A stretch of DNA of 53,218 nucleotides from the NCBI RefSeq assembly GCF_900167145.1, contig NZ_FUWG01000018.1:1-53218 (forward strand). Direction: 5' to 3'. The notes beneath the pieces are model-generated. The model saw only the letters and a list, made by a program, of their open reading frames with translations. It did not search any database and was not told the origin of the DNA. This document shows, in pieces, positions 1-7,558 of the stretch; within the stretch, counting starts at the first letter, position 1; every line of letters starts with the position of its first letter. The DNA is from Treponema porcinum (GTDB lineage Bacteria > Spirochaetota > Spirochaetia > Treponematales > Treponemataceae). The position numbers and the translations under genes are program-made.

Positions 1-213
1 TTCTTCCTGCCGGCGGACTTCTTCAGATTTCTTGTTCGGACGCTCAAAAAGATCTGCCATACCTGCAATTGCCTGTGCCTTCCACTGCGAAATCTGATTC
101 GGATGAACGCCATATTTTACTGCAATTTCCTGAATCGTAGATTCTTCTCGTAAAGCTTCAAGAGCAACCTTTGCCTTGAATTCCTTGCTGAATGTCTGTC
201 GTTTCTTTGCCAT
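1..213 (-). CDS. IS3-family transposase OrfA (partial, C-terminus off window)
   Basis: The product begins MAKKRQTFSKEFKAKVALEA and continues with a helix-turn-helix of the IS3/IS911 OrfA type, including IQEIAVKYGVHPNQISQWK at about residues 28-46. OrfA binds the element's ends and, through programmed frameshifting with OrfB, forms the active transposase. About 71 codons are visible and there is no stop before the edge. OrfB is not in the window. The start is the ATG at 213, the only one in frame near the element end. The protein differs clearly from the OrfA at the right edge, so two distinct IS3-family elements bound this contig. Confidence 0.9.
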   Translation of the reverse strand, partial: MAKKRQTFSKEFKAKVALEALREESTIQEIAVKYGVHPNQISQWKAQAIAGMADLFERPNKKSEEVRRQEE

Positions 214-291
214 GTGCTAACCGCCTTGCTTAATTTATCGGCTGTTTGCACCTTAAATCTGTTCCTTTTTCTGTGCTGTTTTACGCACTCA
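1..291 (-). mobile_element. IS3-family insertion sequence, 5' end (partial)
   Basis: This is the orfA end of an IS3-type element that runs off the left edge of the window. Its probable terminus is at 291, where the minus strand reads TGAGTGCGTAAAACAGCA. It resembles the terminus of the other element at the right edge (TGGACTAAAACAGCAAAG), sharing TAAAACAGCA. Immediately outside it, an interrupted FN3-domain reading frame resumes, so the element sits inside a gene. The exact end is inferred, since neither the other terminal repeat nor a target duplication is visible. Confidence 0.75.
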
Positions 292-2215
292 TTTTAGAGT
301 TTCACTTACGCCGAATGCAAACAATCTTATAATTTCATGGGTAACGCCGGGCGATTACGATTTTGACGGTGTAGAAGTTATTCACGAAACAAATACATCA
401 TCGTCAAAAGTCAAACTTTCTTCTGAAAGAAACACAAAACAGGCTATCCTAATCGAACAGGTCAACAAAGAAATTTTACACAAATTTACAATCTCATCTG
501 TCGACATCTACGGAAACAAAAGTTCAGGAATCATAAAAACTTACGGAAAAGACATAATTCCTCCGCAAGAGGTTTCGTCAGTCACAATTTCAGAAGACGA
601 TTTAAAAATCACGGTTTCATGGAAAAATCCTACGGACGAAGATTTTGTTCAGACTGTTGTAAGCGTAAAATACCCGGAAATCCCAGAAGAATTAAAATTT
701 CCGGTTCAAGGAGAACCAGGTTCCGATTCTTCACTTCAATTACCAAAACCAAGAGCTGGCGAATACACATTCACTTTAACAGCACAAGATTCTTCAGGAA
801 ACTCAAGCAATCCCACAGAAAAAAAATACATTGTAAAAATTCCGTCTGAACCAGATACAACGGCGCCTGCAAAACCTCAGGAAATCAAAGCAGAAGCAGA
901 AGCTACAAGCATCACAATTTCATGGATAAATCCTTCAGACAAAGACTTTTTCAACACGGAAATAAAAATCGACGATAAAGAACCGATTACAATTCAAGGC
1001 TCACCATCGCAAAGCGTTTCTTACACATTTACAGATTTAGAAGAAAACACCAAATACAAATTTACACTGTGCTCAGTGGACAATTCTTTCAACAAAAGCG
1101 AATCTGAAGAAATTACTGCCACAACAAAATTAAACCAAATCATCAAAACAGAAAAACAAACCGTAACTTTCAGCAACACAAATGCCAATTTTACGATGAT
1201 AGACATTTCCTTTACCGACGAAAGAACAGACGATTCAATTATTTTAGGCGAAGATTTACTTGAAATTCCCTACCCGACGACAGTAAAACCGTTCCGCCTT
1301 GCAATGTACGAAACAAGTTACAACACCTGGTATGAAGTTTTAAAATGGGCAGAAAAGCACGGCTACAAGATTGTAAACAAAGGTGCTGAAGGAATGTATG
1401 GAGGTCCGGGTGCTGAAGCGTGTATGAATCCAAACGGTGAAGGAGCAGAACCAAAACTTGTTGAAATGCCGGTCACATTACTTACATGGCGCGATGTAAT
1501 GGTATGGTGTAATGCATTAAGCGAAATGCAAAACCTTAAACCTGTTTACTACACAGATCCTGAATTAGAAAATCCTATAAAAAATTCAACAGGTCCGTCT
1601 TCCACACTATTAAAAGATTATCTTATAAAACCAGGTCAAGTTGACAATCCTTATGTAGACGAAAATGCAAACGGTTTTAGGCTTCCTTATGCAAAAGAAT
1701 GGGAATACGCTGCCCGAAAACGCCCTGATGCAACTGCAATTTCTGGAAGAAATGTTTCTGGAGATGATTCCGGTGCAATGTTTTCTCCGACGGCAATAGA
1801 AGAAATGAATGGAATTAAATTTCCGGTTTCTAAGATTTATCAAAATTATATCTGGTGGAAATTAAATTCTGCAGGAGAAGCAAAATTAACAGCATCAGGT
1901 TTGGATGATACAACGGCAAACTTAAAAACACTTACAAGAAATAATTCCATCGGTACTTATAGAACACACCTTTCTGGCGGAAAACTCCCGAACCACTTGG
2001 GGTTCTATGATATGAGCGGAAATGTTCCTGAATGGTGTTTTGATTACAATGTAACTTATGGTTCAACAAACAAATTCCATACAATGCGTGCATGCAGAGG
2101 TGGAGATACAGCAAACCAAAGCGATGCGCTAGGTCAATTTCACTCATCAGGCAACCAAGGCGGTCAGCTAGTCAGAGAGAAATACGCTGGTTTCCGTATT
2201 GCACAGAATCATTAA
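292..2215 (+). pseudogene. FN3-repeat protein with C-terminal FGE-sulfatase/SUMF1-like (C-type-lectin-like) domain, 5'-truncated by IS3
   Basis: The reading frame is open from the IS boundary to the stop, and no start codon lies before the first domain, so the N-terminus (signal or lipoprotein region) is gone. In order it shows three fibronectin-III-like repeats (about 292-558, 562-858 and 865-1125), each with an xITxSW strand (IISW, ITVSW, ITISW), followed by an FGE-sulfatase/SUMF1 domain (about 1255-2212). That domain has typical landmarks: FRLPYAKEWEYAAR, GFYDMSGNVPEWC, RACRGGD and a terminal YAGFRIA. The CRSAxR-type cysteine site of true formylglycine-generating enzymes is absent, so a binding or surface role is more likely than catalysis. 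Treponemal proteins with this fold include TvpA, the diversity-generating-retroelement target of T. denticola. The unbroken remnant suggests recent disruption. An ATG at 1076 lies inside the third FN3 repeat and is not a natural start. Confidence 0.8.
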
Positions 2216-2222
2216 AAAGAGT

Positions 2223-2261
2223 GTAAGATAAAACCGCTAAAATAGCGCGGCTTTATCTTAC
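2223..2261 (+). terminator. Long hairpin downstream of the FGE-like gene
   Basis: GTAAGATAAAACCGC pairs with GCGGCTTTATCTTAC around a short A/T-rich loop, with one mismatch, starting 8 bases after the stop. No clear T-run follows, so it may be a weak terminator, an RNA-stabilising hairpin, or the cruciform-type element that follows variable regions in retroelement targets. Confidence 0.5.
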
Positions 2262-2265
2262 CTAA

Positions 2266-2282
2266 AGTTTGCGTTGCAAACT
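2266..2282 (+). repeat. Short perfect inverted repeat after the FGE-like gene
   Basis: AGTTTGC and GCAAACT form a perfect 7-bp stem around GTT, followed by TTATTATTT. It may act with the preceding hairpin as a terminator for the truncated gene. Confidence 0.45.
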
Positions 2283-2321
2283 TATTATTTACTGCTGTTC
2301 TCCGCTGGGATAAACTGTACT

Positions 2322-2349
2322 TTGAATCAAGCTGTTTCTATGGTATAAT
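2322..2349 (+). promoter_or_regulatory. Sigma-70-type promoter of the SDR gene
   Basis: TTGAAT (2322-2327) and TATAAT (2344-2349) are separated by 16 bp. The untranslated leader would be about 30 bases and holds GGAGG at 2377, so this unit is conventionally translated, unlike the leaderless units elsewhere in the window. Confidence 0.7.
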
Positions 2350-2385
2350 TATGTTATATTGTATACTATATTTTTTGGAGGAATT

Positions 2386-3129
2386 ATGCTTTTAAAAGGA
2401 AAAACAGCCGTCATCACAGGCGGAACAAGGGGCATTGGCTATGAAACTGTACGTCAGTTCCTGCTGAACGGAGCAAAGGTCGCGCTTCTTGGAAGCCGCA
2501 CAGAAACAGCAGAAAAAGCCGTAGAAAAACTCAAAGCTGAGAATAAATCGTTTGAAGTGCGTGGCTATGCACCAAAACTCAGCTGCGAAGAAGAAGTAAA
2601 ACGCACTCTGGAAAAAATCTGTGCAGATTTTGGCAAAATTGACGTCTTGATAAACAATGCAGGAATTTCATCAAGTACGCCGCTTCTTAAATTTTCAGAA
2701 GAAGAATACGATAAAATCGCAGATCTTAACATAAAATCCGTATTCGTCTGCTCAAAAGCAGCAGTTCCGTATTTAAAGGAAACGAAAGGAGTTATCCTTA
2801 ATACAAGTTCAATGGTAAGCGTTTACGGTCAGCCTTCAGGTTTTATGTACCCGGCAAGCAAATTCGCCGTAAACGGAATTACAAAATCACTTTCAAGGGA
2901 ACTTGCACCGCTTGGAATACGTGTAAATGCCGTAGCACCTGGAATTACAGAAACAGATATGGTAAGTGCGCTCCCTAAAGAAATGATTGATCCGCTTATA
3001 AAGTCAATTCCGCTGGGAAGAATAGGAAAGCCGGTTGACATAGCAAACGCATTTGTATTCCTTGCAAGCGATATGGCATCCTACATAACAGGCGACATAC
3101 TTCACGTAGACGGCGCGGCACGGGCGTAA
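2386..3129 (+). CDS. SDR-family oxidoreductase, FabG-like 3-oxoacyl-ACP reductase
   Basis: This is a 247-residue short-chain dehydrogenase/reductase. It has the Rossmann motif TGGTRGIG (residues 11-18), NNAG near residue 88, the catalytic serine in NTSSMVS and the catalytic YxxxK as YPASK. VNAVAPG and a closing HVDGA are typical of the classical FabG-type subfamily, which reduces 3-oxoacyl-ACP with NADPH in fatty-acid synthesis. The substrate cannot be fixed from sequence, because many gut-bacterial FabG paralogues act on other ketones. The ATG at 2386 is chosen because GGAGG lies 5 bases upstream; a TTG at 2359 would precede that site. The gene stands alone with its own promoter and a shared terminator with the convergent tatD-like gene. 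Confidence 0.9.
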   Translation: MLLKGKTAVITGGTRGIGYETVRQFLLNGAKVALLGSRTETAEKAVEKLKAENKSFEVRGYAPKLSCEEEVKRTLEKICADFGKIDVLINNAGISSSTPLLKFSEEEYDKIADLNIKSVFVCSKAAVPYLKETKGVILNTSSMVSVYGQPSGFMYPASKFAVNGITKSLSRELAPLGIRVNAVAPGITETDMVSALPKEMIDPLIKSIPLGRIGKPVDIANAFVFLASDMASYITGDILHVDGAARA

Positions 3130-3142
3130 AAATTACAGATAA

Positions 3143-3179
3143 AAAAATAAAAGCCGCTGCAAAAGTGGCTTTTATTTTT
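3143..3179. terminator. Bidirectional intrinsic terminator between convergent genes
   Basis: AAAAATAAAAGCCGCT pairs with AGTGGCTTTTATTTTT (one G-T pair) around GCAAA, giving a T-rich tail in both directions. It lies between the SDR gene and the tatD-like gene and overlaps the last codons of the latter. Confidence 0.85.
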
Positions 3180-3990
3180 CCACCATGTCAAAAACGCGCA
3201 GAAAATTACAGGAAAGCGCGCGCTGAAGTTCATCCATAGACAAAAGCGGATTTTCCCTGCGGCGGATTTCAAGAGCCGCCTGATATACGCGCCGTATCTC
3301 CAGAGGCGAAGTCATATTTTCGTTTTTAAGCGTCTGAAAAGGTGCGTCAGTTTCCAGAAGCAGCCTCTCCGAAGGAAGAAAGCGCACACATTCGATTGAT
3401 TTTTTGTTTCCGTTTAAAATCTGTTTTCCAAACGAAAAATATGCGTTTATTCCTTTTCCTAAAATTCCTTCTGCTTCATGCATTCCGCCGCAGAACGAAT
3501 GAAACACAACGGCGCATATTTTTCTTAAAAGCGCGCTGTCCAGGAAAATAAGGTGCAGGGCTTTTCGGCAATGCACGACAATCGGCTTATTGTATTGTGC
3601 CGCAAGTTCTACCTGAGTGCGCCAGGCACCCTCCTGTTCCAAAATCGTTTTCTTAAACTCCGGCGTATACAAATCAAAACCGGCTTCTCCTACAGCATCA
3701 ATTTCTCCACACCTAAGTAAATCTTCCAGAAAAACGGCATTTTCCGTAAGAGGAAGCTGCGGATGAATACCGAACGACGTAAAAAGATGTACATTCTTAA
3801 ATTTTTCAGAAAGCACTGCCGACTGTTCTTTATGCAGAAAATACTCTTCCCTTTCATGCGAGCAGGTACAGCCGAAAAAACTTTCGTTTTCGGAGGAAGG
3901 ATAGATATTATGTACATCAAAAAATCTGCTGCACTGAACAAGATGAAAATGTGCATCACAAAACGTACATAATGATTTTTCTTCTAACAT
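3172..3990 (-). CDS. TatD-family metal-dependent hydrolase / deoxyribonuclease
   Basis: This is a 272-residue amidohydrolase-fold protein of the TatD family (metal-dependent DNases or 3'-exonucleases acting in the cytoplasm). It has the N-terminal HxH ligand motif in CDAHFHL (residues 11-17), GIHPQ, the EAGFD region with the conserved glutamate, VVHCRKA, FHSF and a late LLETDAPF. All expected metal ligands appear present. The central part is more divergent than in E. coli TatD or YcfH, with extra cysteines near the N-terminus, so the exact substrate is uncertain. The ATG at 3990 lies 8 bases from a strong -10 box, which implies a leaderless message. Confidence 0.85.
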   Translation of the reverse strand: MLEEKSLCTFCDAHFHLVQCSRFFDVHNIYPSSENESFFGCTCSHEREEYFLHKEQSAVLSEKFKNVHLFTSFGIHPQLPLTENAVFLEDLLRCGEIDAVGEAGFDLYTPEFKKTILEQEGAWRTQVELAAQYNKPIVVHCRKALHLIFLDSALLRKICAVVFHSFCGGMHEAEGILGKGINAYFSFGKQILNGNKKSIECVRFLPSERLLLETDAPFQTLKNENMTSPLEIRRVYQAALEIRRRENPLLSMDELQRALSCNFLRVFDMVEK

Positions 3991-3998
3991 TTAATTTT

Positions 3999-4027
3999 AT
4001 ATTACCGAAAATAATAATGTAGTTCAA
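3999..4027 (-). promoter_or_regulatory. Promoter of the tatD-like gene, predicted leaderless
   Basis: On the minus strand TTGAAC (4022-4027), a 17-bp spacer and TAATAT (3999-4004) are followed after 8 bases by the ATG. Transcription should begin at or within a base or two of the start codon, and no Shine-Dalgarno sequence exists. Confidence 0.65.
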
Positions 4028-4064
4028 ATCAGTTTTGATACATCCACTATTACGGAGGCTAAGA

Positions 4065-4283
4065 ATGAAAAGTTATTCACTTAAGAGTTTGGGAAACAAG
4101 AATGACTATATGACAATACTTCGCGAAACAGACGAGGGATATGTCATCAGAATCGTGCGCGACCTTGACGGCTACGACGATGTACAGACAGATTTTTTGA
4201 GCAAAGAACTGTTCGACTGCTGCATCCGCACAGGCTACCTTACGGAAATAAAAGAAGAAATGAAAATCGCGGTAAACGCCTAA
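4065..4283 (+). CDS. Small conserved-type hypothetical protein (72 aa)
   Basis: The product begins MKSYSLKSLGNKNDYMTILR and has no recognisable domain, signal peptide or membrane segment. It is mixed alpha/beta and mildly acidic in the middle. A GGAGG motif 9 bases before the ATG at 4065 gives it a clear ribosome-binding site, which supports translation. It is divergent from the tatD-like gene, and its last four bases overlap the convergent miaA stop. I do not recognise the function; the residue pattern suggests a small cytoplasmic protein. Confidence 0.7.
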   Translation: MKSYSLKSLGNKNDYMTILRETDEGYVIRIVRDLDGYDDVQTDFLSKELFDCCIRTGYLTEIKEEMKIAVNA

Positions 4284-5221
4284 AAATTCGTTTTTACAAG
4301 CTGCACCGCCGCATCAATCCTGATTTTTTTGTCAGGAACAGCAGGAAGCCAGTTGATTTTTACGCCGTTCTTTTCCATAAAGCGGAACCAGGTTTCCTGC
4401 CGTTTTGCAAACTGACGGATTGCAATAAAAAGCTGCTGCGTCAATTCTTCTACGGACGCAATTTTTCCCTGTAGAAAAAGCGAGCAGTAACGGTATTCAA
4501 GACCAAGTTTTTCAAGACGCTCCCAGCTGCATCCGTCTGAATGAAGATGCTTCACCTCTTCTATCATTCCTTCATCAATGCGTTCAACAAGCCTCCGGTA
4601 GATATTCTGCCGGATTTTTTCACGTTCAAACGTCGTTCCGATAATAAGGGGACGTATATCAGGGCGCACAATCATTCTGTTTCGGATTTCCTGCGCTTCT
4701 TCACCCTGACAGAGCGCAATTTCTATTCCGCGGATAACGCGTTCGCGCTCAAGAAGGTCGTTTTTTGTGTGCAAATCGGGCTTAAGTTCAAGATACATTC
4801 TGCCCAGTTCTTCAAGGCTTTTTCCTTCAAGCGATTTCCGAAGTTCCTTGTTTTCCGGAACGTCCACAAGGTCATAATTCCGTATTACCGCATCAAGATA
4901 CATTCCCGTTCCGCCTACGACGACAGGAAGTTTTCCGCGTGAAATAACCTGCGGAAAAATGCGGTAAAAATCCTGCTGGTAATGAAAAACGTTGTATTCC
5001 TGCGACAGATAGGCAATGTCAATAAGATGATATGGAACAGGAGTTCCGTTTACCGTATACTCGCACAAGTCCTTGCCGGAACCTATGTCAAGTCCACGAT
5101 ACGTCTGCCGCGAGTCCGCCGAAATAATTTCACCGTTAAACTGATATGCCAGCTGCACTCCGATTGAAGTTTTTCCGACAGCAGTAGGTCCTAAAAGAAC
5201 GATGCAATTATATTTTCCCAC
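4280..5221 (-). CDS. miaA: tRNA dimethylallyltransferase MiaA
   Basis: The enzyme transfers a dimethylallyl group to N6 of A37 in tRNAs that read UNN codons. The 313-residue product has the P-loop GPTAVGKT (residues 11-18), the DSRQTYRGLDIGSGK segment that binds the tRNA base, VVGGTGMYLDAVI and a C-terminal QFAKRQETWFR motif. Length and motif order match the family. Its start lies against the stop of the rlmI-like gene (5223), so the two are almost certainly one transcript of two RNA-modifying enzymes, driven by the promoter upstream of the first. Confidence 0.96.
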   Translation of the reverse strand: MGKYNCIVLLGPTAVGKTSIGVQLAYQFNGEIISADSRQTYRGLDIGSGKDLCEYTVNGTPVPYHLIDIAYLSQEYNVFHYQQDFYRIFPQVISRGKLPVVVGGTGMYLDAVIRNYDLVDVPENKELRKSLEGKSLEELGRMYLELKPDLHTKNDLLERERVIRGIEIALCQGEEAQEIRNRMIVRPDIRPLIIGTTFEREKIRQNIYRRLVERIDEGMIEEVKHLHSDGCSWERLEKLGLEYRYCSLFLQGKIASVEELTQQLFIAIRQFAKRQETWFRFMEKNGVKINWLPAVPDKKIRIDAAVQLVKTNF

Positions 5222-5222
5222 G

Positions 5223-6479
5223 CTACATCACCCTGCACACAGCGCATTTTAAGTATTCGGATTTTGGATAGCCCAGAAGCACAGGATGGTCAGGACCTGC
5301 GCCGCGCTTTTCAAGAATCTGTACGCGCCGGTGGCTGTCTGCTGCGGCGTGCATAAGCATATCGTAGAACATTTCCGGCTCAAAGAAATGAGAGCAGGAA
5401 CATGTAATAAGAATTCCGCCCTCGTTCAAAAGCCGCATTGCACGAAGATTTATTTCCTTGTAGCCGCCGTACGCTTTCTGAATCATTTTTGCACTTTTTG
5501 TAAATGCCGGCGGATCAAGGATAATGACGTCAAACTTTTCACCGTCAGCTTCATATTTTTTAAGAAGGTCAAAAACATCTGCGCAGACAGCTTTTACTAC
5601 TTTAGATGCGCCGTTTAACGTAATGTTCTTTTTTACCATCGAAACGGCTTCCTCCGAAATATCAACGGAAACTACTTCTTTTGCACCTGCCTTAAATGCG
5701 TTAAGTCCGAACGCACCGGTGTGGGTAAACGTATCAAGGACTTTTTTTCCGTGACAGAAGGCAGATGCAACGCGGCGGTTATCTTTCTGGTCAAGAAAAT
5801 AGCCTGTTTTCTGCCCCTGCGCAATGTCGACGGCGATTTTTATTCCGTTTTCAACAATCGTAATCACCGTGCCGTGTGCTTTTCCAATCCAGCCGGCTGT
5901 TTCAGAAAGACCTTCCTTTTCGCGCACGCCGGCATCGCTCCGCTCATAAATTCCGAACGGTCTGCACGCTTTTTCAAGGGCGGCAATAATTTCTTTTTTA
6001 AAAACCTCGCAGGAAAGCGAAAGAAACTGCACGACAAGATAAACCGTTCCGCCCTCGTCGCAGTATCGTTCGCAAATCAAGCCGGGAATAAAATCAGCCT
6101 CGCCGAAAATCAGGCGATACGAATCATTTTCCGCATAATGAGTACGGCGGATATTCACTGCGTCAAAAACGCGCTTTTCCCAGAACGCATACGTGTCCTC
6201 AAAAACTTTGTCCGCGTGTTCTGCAGAAATAATACGTATTGTAATCTTTGACTTGCGGTTAATTATTCCAGTTCCCAAAAAACCGCCTGCTTTTGTATAT
6301 ACTTCAACGCCGCTTCCGTCCGGCACTAAAGTTTCTTCCAGAGAAGTCTGCTGCCATTCGTCCGTTTCATTCCTGCGATACTTAACGCGTGAAATCTCAT
6401 TGTCAAAAACCCACGGAAATCCCTGCTGAATTTCCTGTTCTTCCTTTGCCTTTAAAAAGACTCGTGCAAAATTATTCAT
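5223..6479 (-). CDS. RlmI-type class I SAM-dependent 23S rRNA (cytosine-5) methyltransferase
   Basis: The 418-residue protein has an N-terminal PUA-like RNA-binding region (residues 1-80), a central EEHI-type subdomain and a C-terminal Rossmann methyltransferase. Motif I is VLDTFTHTGAFGLNAF, followed by VSVDIS, motif IV DPPAF and motif VI ITCSCSH with the catalytic-type cysteines. E. coli RlmI methylates C1962 of 23S rRNA; the same target is plausible here. The domain order is the usual one, and the length (E. coli RlmI is about 400 residues) fits. It heads the rlmI-miaA operon. The ATG at 6479 lies 8 bases after a -10 box, so the mRNA is probably leaderless. Confidence 0.9.
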   Translation of the reverse strand: MNNFARVFLKAKEEQEIQQGFPWVFDNEISRVKYRRNETDEWQQTSLEETLVPDGSGVEVYTKAGGFLGTGIINRKSKITIRIISAEHADKVFEDTYAFWEKRVFDAVNIRRTHYAENDSYRLIFGEADFIPGLICERYCDEGGTVYLVVQFLSLSCEVFKKEIIAALEKACRPFGIYERSDAGVREKEGLSETAGWIGKAHGTVITIVENGIKIAVDIAQGQKTGYFLDQKDNRRVASAFCHGKKVLDTFTHTGAFGLNAFKAGAKEVVSVDISEEAVSMVKKNITLNGASKVVKAVCADVFDLLKKYEADGEKFDVIILDPPAFTKSAKMIQKAYGGYKEINLRAMRLLNEGGILITCSCSHFFEPEMFYDMLMHAAADSHRRVQILEKRGAGPDHPVLLGYPKSEYLKCAVCRVM

Positions 6480-6487
6480 ACCCGGTG

Positions 6488-6516
6488 ATTATAGAACAAA
6501 GAGTTTATTTTCACAA
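6488..6516 (-). promoter_or_regulatory. Promoter of rlmI-miaA, predicted leaderless
   Basis: On the minus strand TTGTGA (6511-6516), a 17-bp spacer and a consensus TATAAT (6488-6493) sit 8 bases from the ATG at 6479, leaving at most one or two leader bases. Confidence 0.75.
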
Positions 6517-6537
6517 GGAAAAACATCTGCGTCATAA

Positions 6538-6566
6538 TTGAATTTTCAACGGTATGCGTTTATTAT
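6538..6566 (+). promoter_or_regulatory. Promoter of the FN3/TPR secreted protein gene, predicted leaderless
   Basis: TTGAAT (6538-6543), a 17-bp spacer and TATTAT (6561-6566) are followed after 6 bases by ATGATG at 6573. Transcription is expected to start on the first or second ATG. It is divergent from the rlmI promoter 22 bases away. Confidence 0.7.
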
Positions 6567-6572
6567 AGAAGA

Positions 6573-7475
6573 ATGATGAAATCACGATTTTTTGCCCTGC
6601 TTGCAGCTGCCCTGCTTTCTGCGCCTACTTTTTCGGCGGAACGTCCTATCATACGGGATTTGTTTGCTTCAAGCATAAAGGGAACAGCAATAAACCTTTC
6701 CTGGGAACTTCCAGAGTCTGCTTCTCCTGCAATTACAAAACTTCTTGTCTACCGGGACATAAAGCCGATCTGCTCTTTCTATGACCTTTCGGAAAAAACA
6801 CCGTTAGCGGAACTTCCGCCGTCGTCCATATCATATTCTGATACTGCCGGTGATTTTAAGGATTATTACTATGCTGTAATTGCGGACACTTCTTCCGGAC
6901 CTTACGATATTATTCTGCCGTCAATCAACGCTACCGTAAGCGGAACACACCTGAAAGTACCGGTGCCGCAGAAAACAGGTGCTGCTTCTACGGCTTCTGC
7001 AAAAGAAAAACTTTATTCGCCAAACGGATTAAGGGAAACGCCCCTTCCGTTCCTTGACCTTATCGAAAGCCAGAACAAGAAAAGCCTTAAAATGAGCGAT
7101 TCAACGTATATGATTGCCCGTGAACTTGGAAATGATTCAGAAATACGAAAGAACATAATTTCTGAACCGTATATTTTTGAAGAAGATCTTGTTTCTCCAG
7201 ACGGTGGCGATGCTTTTCTTCTTTTTGAAATATTAAGGACAACATTCATTCAAAAAAAATACAAGGAAGCAGAAGCCGCACTCGAAAGGCTTATCGGAAC
7301 AAACCGAACAAAAGACATTACGAACCGCGCAACTTTCTATCTTGCGGAAACTTATTATTTTTCCGCAGACTATAAAAATGCGGCTCAGACTTTTCTTAAA
7401 GTATATGACGTGTATCCTGCGGCGGCAAAACGCTGGCTTGATTCCACGCTTGATTTATATACGATTCCTGAGTAG
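6573..7475 (+). CDS. Secreted FN3- and TPR-containing hypothetical protein
   Basis: The 300-residue product has a classical signal peptide (hydrophobic FFALLAAALLSA, predicted cleavage after FSA, about residue 22). A fibronectin-III-like domain follows (about residues 27-120, with INLSWELP and a YYYAVIAD strand), then a lysine/serine-rich linker, and a short helical TPR-like C-terminus (about 205-300, with AEAALERLIG and FYLAETYYFSADYKNAAQTF). It probably acts in the periplasm or at the inner face of the outer membrane as a binding scaffold. It is convergent with the large TPR gene. Either ATG (6573 or 6576) could be the start. No enzyme signature was seen. Confidence 0.8.
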   Translation: MMKSRFFALLAAALLSAPTFSAERPIIRDLFASSIKGTAINLSWELPESASPAITKLLVYRDIKPICSFYDLSEKTPLAELPPSSISYSDTAGDFKDYYYAVIADTSSGPYDIILPSINATVSGTHLKVPVPQKTGAASTASAKEKLYSPNGLRETPLPFLDLIESQNKKSLKMSDSTYMIARELGNDSEIRKNIISEPYIFEEDLVSPDGGDAFLLFEILRTTFIQKKYKEAEAALERLIGTNRTKDITNRATFYLAETYYFSADYKNAAQTFLKVYDVYPAAAKRWLDSTLDLYTIPE

Positions 7476-7558
7476 GGAGTACGCTTGAACTTTCGTAGAA
7501 TTCTTTAAAGAAGCAAAAAAAAAATCGGCAAAGACGAATTTTTCGAGGTTTCTTTAAT

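Noticed and set aside
1076..2215. A start at 1076 for the FGE-like gene
   Set aside because: It lies inside the third FN3 repeat; the frame is coding from the IS border, so the true start is lost.
7476..7558. Terminator between the FN3/TPR gene and the TPR gene
   Set aside because: GAATTCTTTAAAGAA and TTTCTTTAATTC pair only loosely around a long A-rich loop; not convincing enough to list.
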